From NCBI GenBank assembly GCA_041581935.1, contig JBFICP010000220.1, forward strand, positions 1 through 5,602: DNA of 5,602 nt. The letters are read 5' to 3'. Positions 1 through 5,602 of this stretch are shown in pieces (position 1 is the first letter of the stretch; every line of letters starts with the position of its first letter). A program made the position numbers and the translations under genes. The stretch is from JAABYT01 sp041581935. Lineage in GTDB: Bacteria; Pseudomonadota; Gammaproteobacteria; HK1. The notes under the pieces were generated by a model. The model was not told the DNA's origin. It did no database searches and worked only from the letters and a program-made list of their open reading frames with translations.

Positions 1-1262
1 CGGGCGCGACCTCGGAGAAACAGGCGTGGGAGGTGTTCCGACCGGCGCGCTTGATGGTGAAGCGAACGCCGGAACTGGCCGAGCACTACGGCCTCGAGGT
101 GAACGCCGCGACGCTGACGAGGCTATCGGACGCGTCGCGTTTCGAGCCGCTGATCGGAAACCCTGGTGACGGCGCATCGCCGCACTGCGTCGTGGTGGAC
201 GAGTACCACGAGCATGTCAACGATGACCTGTACAACACCATGATTACCGGCATGGGCGCCCGTGACCAGCCGCTGATGTTCATCATTACCACCGCGGGCA
301 GCAATGTCGGCGGACCCTGTTACGACAAGCGCGGCCAGGTGATCCGGGTGCTGAACGGCGCGATTCAGAACGACGAGTTGTTCGGCCTGATCTATACCCT
401 TGACGACGACGACGAGTGGACCGACGAGCGCAATCTGCGCAAGGCGAACCCGAATTATGACGTCTCCGTCAGCAAGGACTATCTGCGCTCGCGCTTGCTC
501 GACGCCATGCAAAGCGCCCGGCGGCAAGCGGTGTTTCAGACGAAGCATCTGAACCGATGGGTCGGCGCCCGCAATGCATGGATGGATCTGCAAGCGTGGA
601 ATCGGGCCCCGGCGCGGAAAACGCTCGAGGAGCTCGCCACGCGGCACTGCTTTGGGGCGCTCGACTTGGCCAGCAAGGTGGACGTCGCCGCGTTGCTGCT
701 GGTGTTTCCGCCTATCGAGGCCGACCCGCACTGGCACGTGCACGGGCGATATTATTTGCCCGAGAAGCAGGCCGAGGACTCGCACGTCAACGGATCCCAC
801 TATGATGCTTGGGCCAAGCAGGGATTGATGACGCTGACCGACGGCTGGGTGATCGATTTCGACCGGATCATGGAAGACATGATCGATCTGGGATCCCGGG
901 TGCAGGTGGCGGAGTGGGTTTACGACCCATGGCAGGCCACGCACCTGGCCAATACCATGGAAAAGGAAGGCGTTACCATGGTGGAGATGGCGCACACCGT
1001 CAAGAATCTGAGCGAACCCATGAAAGAAGTCGAATCATTGGTCCTACAACGCAAGCTCGCGCACGGCGGTTGCCCGGTTTTGACCTGGATGGCGTCCAAT
1101 GTGGTGGCGAAGCTGGACCGCAAGGACAACATCTATCCAACAAAAGAGCAGAACGAGAACAAAATCGATGGTGTCGTTGCTTTGATCATGGGGGTCGGGC
1201 GCGCGATCCGCTATGACGAGGAGGAAAGCGTCTACGAGACACGCGGGATCATGACCCTATGA
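1..1262 (+). CDS. terL: Phage terminase large subunit (TerL), 5'-truncated
   Basis: ATP-driven motor and nuclease that packages phage DNA through the portal and cuts the concatemer. The reading frame is open to the left edge (first full codon at 3) and begins GATSEKQAWEVF, which matches the conserved stretch after Walker A in Terminase_1-type proteins, so the true start and Walker A are off-window. The GTG at 33 is an internal Val codon; residues below are numbered from it. Walker B is VVVDEYHEH (53-61) with D56 and catalytic E57 (bases 198-203). FIITTAG (83-89) is the ATPase coupling motif. The RNaseH-like nuclease begins at GALDLASKVD (208-217), and its expected acidic residues are D211, D297 (in YDPW) and D379 (in KIDGVVALIMG). 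The C-terminus is complete. The last four bases overlap the portal start (ATGA), implying coupled translation. Motif order, spacing and neighbours agree, so the family call is very secure. Confidence 0.97.
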   Translation, partial: GATSEKQAWEVFRPARLMVKRTPELAEHYGLEVNAATLTRLSDASRFEPLIGNPGDGASPHCVVVDEYHEHVNDDLYNTMITGMGARDQPLMFIITTAGSNVGGPCYDKRGQVIRVLNGAIQNDELFGLIYTLDDDDEWTDERNLRKANPNYDVSVSKDYLRSRLLDAMQSARRQAVFQTKHLNRWVGARNAWMDLQAWNRAPARKTLEELATRHCFGALDLASKVDVAALLLVFPPIEADPHWHVHGRYYLPEKQAEDSHVNGSHYDAWAKQGLMTLTDGWVIDFDRIMEDMIDLGSRVQVAEWVYDPWQATHLANTMEKEGVTMVEMAHTVKNLSEPMKEVESLVLQRKLAHGGCPVLTWMASNVVAKLDRKDNIYPTKEQNENKIDGVVALIMGVGRAIRYDEEESVYETRGIMTL

Positions 1263-2482
1263 GATTCTGGCCGTTCGGCCGCCGCGAGGCGCGCAACAAT
1301 TCGGTGATGAGCAGCGACCCGTGGGATGCGCTGCGCGGTATTTTCGGTGTGGGGTCAGGAACGCCCGCGGGCGTGTCGATCAGCGAAGATAACGCCATGA
1401 CCCTGAGCGCGGTTTATGCCTGCGTGCGGGTGCTGGCAGAAACGGTGGCCAGTCTTCCGCTCAAGGTCTATGACCGGACCGGCACCGGGCGCAAGTCGAC
1501 GCCCGGGACACCGTATTACACGCTTCTGCACGATCGCCCGAACGAGTGCCAAACATCATTCGTTTGGCGCGAAACGGCCATGGCGCACGCGCTGCTATGG
1601 GGGAACGCTTATAGCCTGATCGTTCGCAACGGGCGCGGCATCGCGAGCGCGCTGATTCCGCAGGATCCCTGGTCTGTCACGCCAGAGCTCATTGACGGGG
1701 TGCTCAGCTATCGCTTGCGCCTGGATGGCGGCGGCGAGGAACGCATTGCGGCGACAAACATGCTTCACATTCCTGCGCTGAGCATGAATGGGATATCGGG
1801 TATTCGGCCCATTTCCTACTGGAAAAACGCCATGGGCCTGGCGAAAGCGACCGAGGATTTCGGTTCGCGGTTCTTTGCGAACGACTCCCGGCCGGGAATA
1901 TTCATCGAGATGCCCGGCAAGCTGACGATCGAGCGCCAGGCCGCGCTGCAAAAGGATTTCGAGGAAAAGTACCAGGGCCTGGGCAATCGGCACCGCGCGC
2001 TCATCGGCGAGCAGGGGATGAAAATACACCCGGTGATGATTCCGCCGGAAGACGCGCAGTACCTGGAGACGCGAAAATTCCAGGTATCGGAGATATGCCG
2101 TATCTTCCGCGTGCCACCGCACATGGTGGCGGATCTCGAAAAAGCGACATTCTCCAACATCGAGCACCAGGACCTCGCTTTTGCCAAGCACACGGTTCGC
2201 CCGTGGGTCACGCGCTGGGAGCAGGAGCTCAATTTCAAGCTGTTCCCGGGCGGCCGATCGTTCGCAGAGTACGACCTGAACGGGCTTTTGCGCGGCGACT
2301 TCCGGTCCCGCACGGAAGGGTACAACCTGGGTATAAACGGTGGATGGATGACCCGCAACGAAGCGCGCAAGCTCGAGAATTTCGAGCCGATAGCCGGATT
2401 GGACGAGCCGCTGCAGCCGCTGAACATGGTCGGCGCCGGTACCGACACAACGAACGATGGGAGCGACGATGGCGATGCTTAA
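1259..2482 (+). CDS. HK97-family phage portal protein
   Basis: Forms the dodecameric ring at one capsid vertex: nucleus of procapsid assembly, docking site of the terminase, DNA channel and tail attachment point. The 407 residues fit the usual ~380-430 of the HK97 portal family (Phage_portal). Family landmarks are the N-terminal block SAVYACVRVLAETVASLPLK (50-69), the RPNECQTSFVWRE block (93-105), ALLWGNAYSLIVR (111-123), IPPEDAQYLETRKF (261-274) and the IFRVPPHMVADLEKATFSN block (282-300) followed by the long helix region around W316-E321. The acidic Thr/Asp/Gly-rich tail (394-407) looks disordered. The ATG at 1259 overlaps the terminase stop; a GGGA at about 1245-1248 could be its Shine-Dalgarno, but coupling to terminase translation is more likely. 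The 3' end overlaps the protease gene. No truncation or missing block was seen. Confidence 0.97.
   Translation: MRFWPFGRREARNNSVMSSDPWDALRGIFGVGSGTPAGVSISEDNAMTLSAVYACVRVLAETVASLPLKVYDRTGTGRKSTPGTPYYTLLHDRPNECQTSFVWRETAMAHALLWGNAYSLIVRNGRGIASALIPQDPWSVTPELIDGVLSYRLRLDGGGEERIAATNMLHIPALSMNGISGIRPISYWKNAMGLAKATEDFGSRFFANDSRPGIFIEMPGKLTIERQAALQKDFEEKYQGLGNRHRALIGEQGMKIHPVMIPPEDAQYLETRKFQVSEICRIFRVPPHMVADLEKATFSNIEHQDLAFAKHTVRPWVTRWEQELNFKLFPGGRSFAEYDLNGLLRGDFRSRTEGYNLGINGGWMTRNEARKLENFEPIAGLDEPLQPLNMVGAGTDTTNDGSDDGDA
2459..2463 (+). promoter_or_regulatory. Ribosome binding site of the protease gene
   Basis: GGGAG lies inside the end of the portal gene, 5 bases before the ATG at 2469. It is 11 bases before the ATG at 2475 and overlaps the ATG at 2457, so it favours 2469 as the start. 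Confidence 0.6.
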
Positions 2483-3071
2483 AGAGATTCTGCCGACCCG
2501 CGGGATCGAGATTCGAGCCGCGGACGATGGCGCAACGGTGGTGACGGGCTATGCCGCCGTGTTCAATTCCGACTCGGTTGATTTCGGCGACATGGTGGAG
2601 CGCGTGGCGCCCGGCGCCTTCGCCGCGACCCTGGCCGATGGCCACGATATCTATGCGCTGGCCGACCACGACGAGGCGCGGCGCCTGGCAAGGCGCAAAA
2701 ACGACTCGCTGGCGCTCGCCGAGGATGCGCACGGCCTGCGCGTTTCCATTACGCTTCCCGACACATCCCTTGGCCGGGATGTGGCCGAGGAGGTGCGCAC
2801 GGGACTGCTGGACGCTATGTCGTTCGGTTTCTACGTGCGCGACCAGCGATGGACCGAGACCGAGGACCGCATTGTGCGAACGCTCTTGGATGTGGAGCTG
2901 CTGGAGGTATCGGCCGTGAGTTTTCCGGCCTACCCCGCCACGTCGCTAGAAGCCACGCGCCGGTCCCTCGTGCACTGGCGCACGGCTCGGCAAATTTCCC
3001 GAGCGGCGATTTCGCGCTGTCGTCGTCGTCTGTTTCGCCTCGAGGCGGCAGACAAGCTTGCGCGCGGTTGA
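2469..3071 (+). CDS. HK97-family prohead maturation protease (peptidase S78)
   Basis: Serine protease packed inside the procapsid that cleaves the capsid protein's delta domain and then itself, allowing expansion. With the ATG at 2469 it has 200 residues, near the family norm. Visible landmarks: GYAAVFNSDS (27-36), ERVAPGAFAATL (44-55), ALADHDEARRLAR (63-75) with presumed catalytic H67, the GL-V-ITLPDTSLGRDV block (89-105), LLDAMSFGF (113-121) with presumed nucleophile S118, and VELLEVSAVSFPAYPATS (142-159). The C-terminal tail is Arg-rich (RCRRRLFRLEAADKLARG), typical of the cleaved or targeting tail in these proteins. The start at 2469 is preferred because GGGAG at 2459-2463 lies 5 bases upstream. 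ATGs at 2457 and 2475 are in frame and give 204 or 198 residues. The gene overlaps the portal end by 14 bases, a layout that usually means coupled translation and low protease dosage. Confidence 0.95.
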   Translation: MAMLKEILPTRGIEIRAADDGATVVTGYAAVFNSDSVDFGDMVERVAPGAFAATLADGHDIYALADHDEARRLARRKNDSLALAEDAHGLRVSITLPDTSLGRDVAEEVRTGLLDAMSFGFYVRDQRWTETEDRIVRTLLDVELLEVSAVSFPAYPATSLEATRRSLVHWRTARQISRAAISRCRRRLFRLEAADKLARG

Positions 3072-3115
3072 CGGCTCGCACCCGTCTACCACAACAGCAC
3101 TTACTTTCAGTCCGC

Positions 3116-3120
3116 AGAGG
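3116..3120 (+). promoter_or_regulatory. Ribosome binding site of the major capsid gene
   Basis: AGAGG sits in the 60-base spacer between protease and capsid genes, 11 bases before the ATG at 3132. This is the first gene here with its own spacer and non-overlapping initiation region, fitting the need for far more capsid protein than portal or protease. Confidence 0.6.
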
Positions 3121-3131
3121 AATCTACCCAG

Positions 3132-4424
3132 ATGAAAATTCAACAGTTGTACGACCAGCGAGCCAAGCTGGTGGAAGAAGCGCGAGCGGTGCTCGACAAG
3201 GTGACCGATGACACGCCCGATGGCGAGATGAAAGAGATTGAGGCGCGTTTCGACCAGATGATGGACGATGCCGAGGCGATCAAAAAGCGCATCGATCGAG
3301 AGGAACGACTGATCGGCCAGGAAACCGCACTCGACGAGGTGGCCGAAAGGCGCGCCGCACGGCGCACGATCTCGGGCGAGCAGCGGAGCGTCGACGAGCA
3401 TCTTGACCAGGTGATGGACGAGATGAAAGTGTTTGGCAAGTTTCTGCGCGGCGGGCATATGTGCCTGTCCGATCAGGAACGTCGCGCGCTGCATTCTGTC
3501 GTAATGACGCCCGATAATATCGGCGCCGGGGGCATTGCCGAGGTGCGTGCCCAGGGCGTCGGCGATACCGGATCCGGCGCGGAACTGGTGCCCGAGGGTT
3601 TCATCGCGATTCTGGAATCCGCCATGCTCGCTTTCGGCGGTGTCCGCGGCGTCTCGACGGTCCGAGGCACCGCGACCGGCGGCGATTTGCCGTACCCGAC
3701 CTCAAACGACACAGGGAACGAGGGCGAGCTGCTGGCGGAGCACGCCACCGCCGCGGCCCAGGATGTTGGCTACGGGAACGTGATCCTGGGCGCGTACAAG
3801 TTTTCCTCGAAAGTCGTGCGCGTGTCCTATGAGCTGCTGCAGGACTCGGCGATCGATATTGCCGCGGATGTGGGCGACAAACTGGGCGAGCGCATCGCGC
3901 GAATCACCAATCGCAAGTTCACACTCGGCACGGGTACCGGTGAACCGAAAGGCGTGGTGGTCGCGGCCGTCGAGGGCAAGGAAACGGCGTCGACGAACGC
4001 TTTCACCGTCGCCGAGCTGCAGGACCTCATCCATAGCGTGGATCAGTCCTACAGGCCGTCGGGAACGTTCATGATGAACGACTCCTACGTCAAGCAGGTG
4101 GCCAAATTCACCGTGTCCACGACCGACAACCGGCCGATATGGGTTCCAAGCACCCGGGAAGGCGAACCGGACCGAATCCTTGGCTATCCGTATGTGACCA
4201 ACAATCACATGGCCAGCGCGCTGACGGCAAGCACCTACGGCATTCTGTTTGGGGACTTTTCCAAGTACCTCATCCGCGATGTTCGGCAGGTGTTTCTGGT
4301 TCGCTTGAACGAGCTGTACGCGACCCAGGGCCAGGTGGGGTTCGTGGCATTTTCGCGCCACGACGGCGACCTGTTGGACGCGGGCACCAATCCGCTCAAA
4401 TCCATGCAGTTGGCCACGTCTTAA
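3132..4424 (+). CDS. HK97-fold major capsid protein with N-terminal delta domain
   Basis: Builds the icosahedral shell (Phage_capsid family). It has 430 residues. Residues 1 to about 105 are charged and heptad-like (MKIQQLYDQRAKLVEEAR, then many Glu/Asp/Lys/Arg), matching the delta domain that serves as built-in scaffold; no separate scaffold gene is present. The core begins near ELVPEGFIAILES (151-163). The exact cleavage site cannot be read, but probably lies between about 105 and 145, leaving a mature shell protein near 290-320 residues. Further landmarks: an E-loop-like segment around GELLAEHATAAAQDVGY (198-214), FSSKVVRVSYELLQDS (224-239), TLGTGTGEPKG (264-274), the P-domain block GTFMMND (311-317), RILGYPYVTNNHM (348-360) and GILFGDFSKYLIRD (370-383). 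Residues aligning by eye with the HK97 cross-link site are Ala207, Gln401 and about Ser408, so HK97-type covalent cross-linking is not expected. The gene follows the protease, as in HK97. Confidence 0.97.
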   Translation: MKIQQLYDQRAKLVEEARAVLDKVTDDTPDGEMKEIEARFDQMMDDAEAIKKRIDREERLIGQETALDEVAERRAARRTISGEQRSVDEHLDQVMDEMKVFGKFLRGGHMCLSDQERRALHSVVMTPDNIGAGGIAEVRAQGVGDTGSGAELVPEGFIAILESAMLAFGGVRGVSTVRGTATGGDLPYPTSNDTGNEGELLAEHATAAAQDVGYGNVILGAYKFSSKVVRVSYELLQDSAIDIAADVGDKLGERIARITNRKFTLGTGTGEPKGVVVAAVEGKETASTNAFTVAELQDLIHSVDQSYRPSGTFMMNDSYVKQVAKFTVSTTDNRPIWVPSTREGEPDRILGYPYVTNNHMASALTASTYGILFGDFSKYLIRDVRQVFLVRLNELYATQGQVGFVAFSRHDGDLLDAGTNPLKSMQLATS

Positions 4425-4452
4425 ACGCCCGCGTTTTGGGCCACAAAGCAAA

Positions 4453-4476
4453 GGGCCGCCCGCCGTCGGGCGGCCC
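4453..4476. terminator. Perfect GC-rich stem-loop after the capsid gene, possible leaky terminator
   Basis: GGGCCGCCCG (4453-4462) and CGGGCGGCCC (4467-4476) are exact reverse complements around a 4-base loop (CCGT). On the + strand no T-run follows; a G-run follows instead, so this is not a classical intrinsic terminator for late transcripts. It may pause polymerase, protect the 3' end of capsid mRNA, or lower downstream expression. Read on the - strand, the stem is followed by TTTGCTTT, a better terminator tail, so it could stop antisense transcription. The structure is certain; its role is inference. Confidence 0.5.
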
Positions 4477-4482
4477 GGGGGA
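4477..4482 (+). promoter_or_regulatory. Ribosome binding site abutting the stem-loop
   Basis: GGGGGA starts at the base after the 3' arm of the stem-loop and ends 4 bases before the ATG at 4487. If the hairpin forms in mRNA, the Shine-Dalgarno is single-stranded but lies right beside a very stable stem, which could hinder ribosome loading. Confidence 0.55.
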
Positions 4483-4486
4483 CGCC

Positions 4487-4645
4487 ATGAAAATTCGCAT
4501 GCTGACGAGCCAGGTGGGCGATGGAATCGGGCACCGGGCGGCCGGGACCGTGATCGACGTGGACAAGCAAGAAGCTTTGCGACTGATCCGGAACAAGTTG
4601 GCGGAACCGGTGAAGGAAGTTCGCGAGAAGGCCGTGCGCCGATGA
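4487..4645 (+). CDS. Small phage head-region protein, 52 residues, unknown function
   Basis: Encodes a 52-residue protein starting MKIRMLTSQVGDGIGHRAAG. Its pattern is a short beta-like start (KIRMLTS), a Gly-rich turn, AAGTVIDVDKQEALRLIRNKLAEPV (18-42), then a basic-acidic tail (KEVREKAVRR). This layout, with a hydrophobic strand, a 'G-T-V-I-D-V' strand, a helix with Glu/Ala/Leu and 'LAEPV', is a recurring form of small proteins found between capsid and connector genes in Siphovirus-like phages and prophages; to my knowledge they have no assigned function. The ATG at 4487 is chosen for the GGGGGA just upstream. The frame stays open back to 4139, but that part lies inside the capsid gene in another frame. 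The stop overlaps the next start by four bases (ATGA). It could be a minor head component or a partner of the downstream glycosyltransferase; nothing in the sequence decides this. Confidence 0.8.
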   Translation: MKIRMLTSQVGDGIGHRAAGTVIDVDKQEALRLIRNKLAEPVKEVREKAVRR

Positions 4646-5388
4646 GTAAATTTACGGGATTGATGCTGGCCATGCCTGCCTATCAAGGCGTCCACGCGCG
4701 CACCGCGCTGTCTCTTTGGAACACCGCGCAGCATTTCAAAGAGCACGATATAAAGTGCGACCTGGCAATTAAATCTGGCAGCGCCCTGGTTGGCGACGCC
4801 CGAAATCATCTGGTGGCGGGTTTCCTGGCTCTGGGTGCGCAGCACTTCACGCACCTGCTATTCGTGGACTCGGACTTGTCGTGGACATCCGAGGACGCGC
4901 TTAAGTTCGTGATGCGCCAGTTGCTGTCAGACGTGCCGATCGCGTGCGGGACCTACCGAAAGAAGTTTCAGGATCTCGGCAACAGGGCGTATGCGGTCAA
5001 TTTCGAGGATGTGCCCGAGCCGGTACAGAACGAGCACGGTTTGCTGCGGGTTCGCATGGGTCCAGGTGGGTGGATCTGCATTCGCCGCGACGCGCTCGAG
5101 CAGATGGTCGCGGCCTATCCCGAGTTGAGGGTGCGCGACGACCCGGGCATGCCGCCGGAATGCGAGGAGTATCATTACGACCTGTTCGGTCACGTGCACC
5201 TCGAGGACGGGCGCAAGCTATCGGAGGACTACAGCTTTGGTTATCGCTGGGAGCAATTGGGCGGCCAGGTATGGCTGGACCCGAATCTTAAGCTGGACCA
5301 TTGGGGCACCTATTGCTGGGAGCACAACGTCGCCGCGGATTGCTTTACCCTGAAGGGCGACTCGGCTGATGGGAGCTCGGCGGCGTGA
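4642..5388 (+). CDS. Phage-encoded GT-A-like glycosyltransferase
   Basis: Predicted to transfer a sugar from a nucleotide-sugar donor; the acceptor is unknown. The 248 residues contain a GT-A-type plan: beta strand GLMLAMPAYQGVHART (6-21), then SALVGDARNHLVAGFL (47-62), a region that in such phage proteins contributes to donor binding, then HLLFVDSDLSW (71-81) with the DXD-like motif D76-S-D78 expected to bind metal and nucleotide-sugar. CGTYRKK (102-108), GPGGWICIRRDALEQM (140-155) and SEDYSFGYRWEQLGG (194-208) follow, with E195-D196 a candidate catalytic acidic pair. LDPNLKLDHWG (212-222) supplies H220, a typical closing histidine. There is no signal peptide or membrane segment, so it should act in the cytoplasm. 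ATGA overlap with the 52-residue gene and GTGA overlap with the connector place it firmly in the late operon. Likely targets are capsid or tail proteins; host surface glycan or DNA modification are alternatives. The enzyme class is fairly secure, the substrate is not. Confidence 0.85.
   Translation: MSKFTGLMLAMPAYQGVHARTALSLWNTAQHFKEHDIKCDLAIKSGSALVGDARNHLVAGFLALGAQHFTHLLFVDSDLSWTSEDALKFVMRQLLSDVPIACGTYRKKFQDLGNRAYAVNFEDVPEPVQNEHGLLRVRMGPGGWICIRRDALEQMVAAYPELRVRDDPGMPPECEEYHYDLFGHVHLEDGRKLSEDYSFGYRWEQLGGQVWLDPNLKLDHWGTYCWEHNVAADCFTLKGDSADGSSAA
5371..5375 (+). promoter_or_regulatory. Ribosome binding site of the connector gene
   Basis: GGGAG inside the 3' end of the glycosyltransferase gene lies 9 bases before the GTG at 5385, supporting that unusual start codon. 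Confidence 0.55.
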
Positions 5389-5602
5389 ATTTGACCGTTG
5401 AGACGCCGCCGGCGGTCGAACCCGTGACTTTGACCGAGGCGAAAGCGCATTTGCGTGTCGACACGACCGATCATGACGCGACGATCACGGCACTGATCAC
5501 CGCGGCGCGGGAGTTTGTGGAAAAGTACAGTGGCCGCGCGCTTATCGACCAGACTCTGTCGGTGCAATACGCCGCGTTTACGCACCGCCTGATGATGCCA
5601 CG
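5385..5602 (+). CDS. gp6 / phiE125 gp8-like head-tail connector, 3'-truncated
   Basis: Adaptor that forms a ring beneath the portal after packaging, sealing the head and giving the tail a docking site. Only the first 72 codons are in the window; the frame is open to the right edge. The block EPVTLTEAKAHLRVD (12-26) followed by HDATITALITAAREFVEKY (30-48) and SGRALIDQTLSVQY (49-62) is the hallmark N-terminus of the phage gp6-like connector / phiE125 gp8 family: helices that pack against the portal, then the start of a beta region. The start is taken as GTG 5385 because it overlaps the upstream TGA (GTGA) and has GGGAG 9 bases before it; the in-frame TTG at 5391 is a less likely alternative. 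In HK97 this gene (gp6) directly follows the capsid gene; here two genes intervene. Confidence 0.92.
   Translation, partial: MNLTVETPPAVEPVTLTEAKAHLRVDTTDHDATITALITAAREFVEKYSGRALIDQTLSVQYAAFTHRLMMP

Noticed and set aside
401..416. GAC-repeat run in the terminase gene as a microsatellite or regulatory repeat
   Set aside because: It is a short run of Asp codons (DDDDE) in a surface-loop region of the protein, too short to treat as a repeat element.
123..995. Open frame of 290 codons on the - strand opposite the terminase
   Set aside because: Antisense shadow of the terminase frame: His/Val/Arg-rich low-information product and no plausible operon context on that strand.
1816..2448. Open frame of 210 codons on the - strand opposite the portal gene
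   Set aside because: Antisense shadow; Ser/Arg/Pro-rich product with no domain, and fully inside a well-supported portal gene.
2095..2544. Out-of-frame + strand open frame across the portal/protease junction
   Set aside because: Arg/Gly/Pro/Ala-rich translation typical of a shifted frame; both true frames here carry clear family motifs.
2950..3071. Possible frameshift at the protease C-terminus
   Set aside because: The in-frame tail is Arg-rich (RCRRRLFRLEAADK), which suits S78-family protease tails, and ends cleanly before the capsid ribosome binding site. The alternative frames show nothing better.
3068..3106. TTGACG at 3068-3073 as the -35 box of a capsid-gene promoter
   Set aside because: No TATAAT-like hexamer lies 16-18 bases downstream; the nearest AT-rich patch (3101-3106) is 27 bases away. 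TTGACG simply contains the protease stop codon.
4139..4486. Long 5' extension of the 52-residue gene's frame back into the capsid gene
   Set aside because: This part reads an alternative frame of the capsid gene and has no family-like sequence. The Shine-Dalgarno at 4477-4482 supports starting at 4487.
3702..4673. Open frame of 323 codons on the - strand across the capsid, small-protein and glycosyltransferase genes
   Set aside because: It lies antisense to secure genes in GC-rich DNA, where antisense frames stay open by codon bias. Its product is Arg/Pro/Gly/His-rich with no recognisable domain.

Overview
This window is a piece of a tailed double-stranded DNA phage or prophage (Caudoviricetes, HK97-type head module). 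It covers DNA packaging and head assembly, with every gene on the + strand. The DNA is GC-rich (roughly 60% by eye) and its codons favour G/C at third positions. The head genes follow the HK97 / phiE125-like order common in phages of GC-rich Proteobacteria such as Burkholderia, Pseudomonas and Xanthomonas relatives. That host range is an inference; no host gene, integrase or attachment site is visible.

Layout from left to right: (1) large terminase subunit, cut by the left edge, so its Walker A region lies outside; (2) HK97-family portal, overlapping the terminase stop by 4 bases (ATGA); (3) S78-family prohead protease, overlapping the portal end by 14 bases at the preferred start; (4) a 60-base spacer with a Shine-Dalgarno; (5) HK97-fold major capsid protein with its scaffold carried as an N-terminal coiled-coil delta domain; (6) a 62-base spacer holding a perfect 10-bp GC-rich stem-loop; (7) a 52-residue small phage protein; (8) a GT-A-like glycosyltransferase with a DSD motif, coupled by ATGA; (9) the start of a gp6 / phiE125 gp8-like head-tail connector, coupled by GTGA and cut by the right edge. 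No stretch of 300 bases lacks a gene.

How it works together: portal, protease and capsid protein build the procapsid. The protease enters with the shell, removes the delta domain and degrades itself. The terminase docks on the portal and pumps and cuts DNA, and the connector then closes the portal and receives the tail. The unusual part is the cassette between capsid protein and connector (small protein plus glycosyltransferase). In HK97 itself gp5 is followed directly by gp6. The cassette sits behind a stem-loop but is translationally coupled to the connector, so it looks like an integrated part of the late operon. It suggests sugar modification of a virion or host-surface component. Everything else is a standard head module; I see no CRISPR array, RNA gene, IS element or clear promoter.
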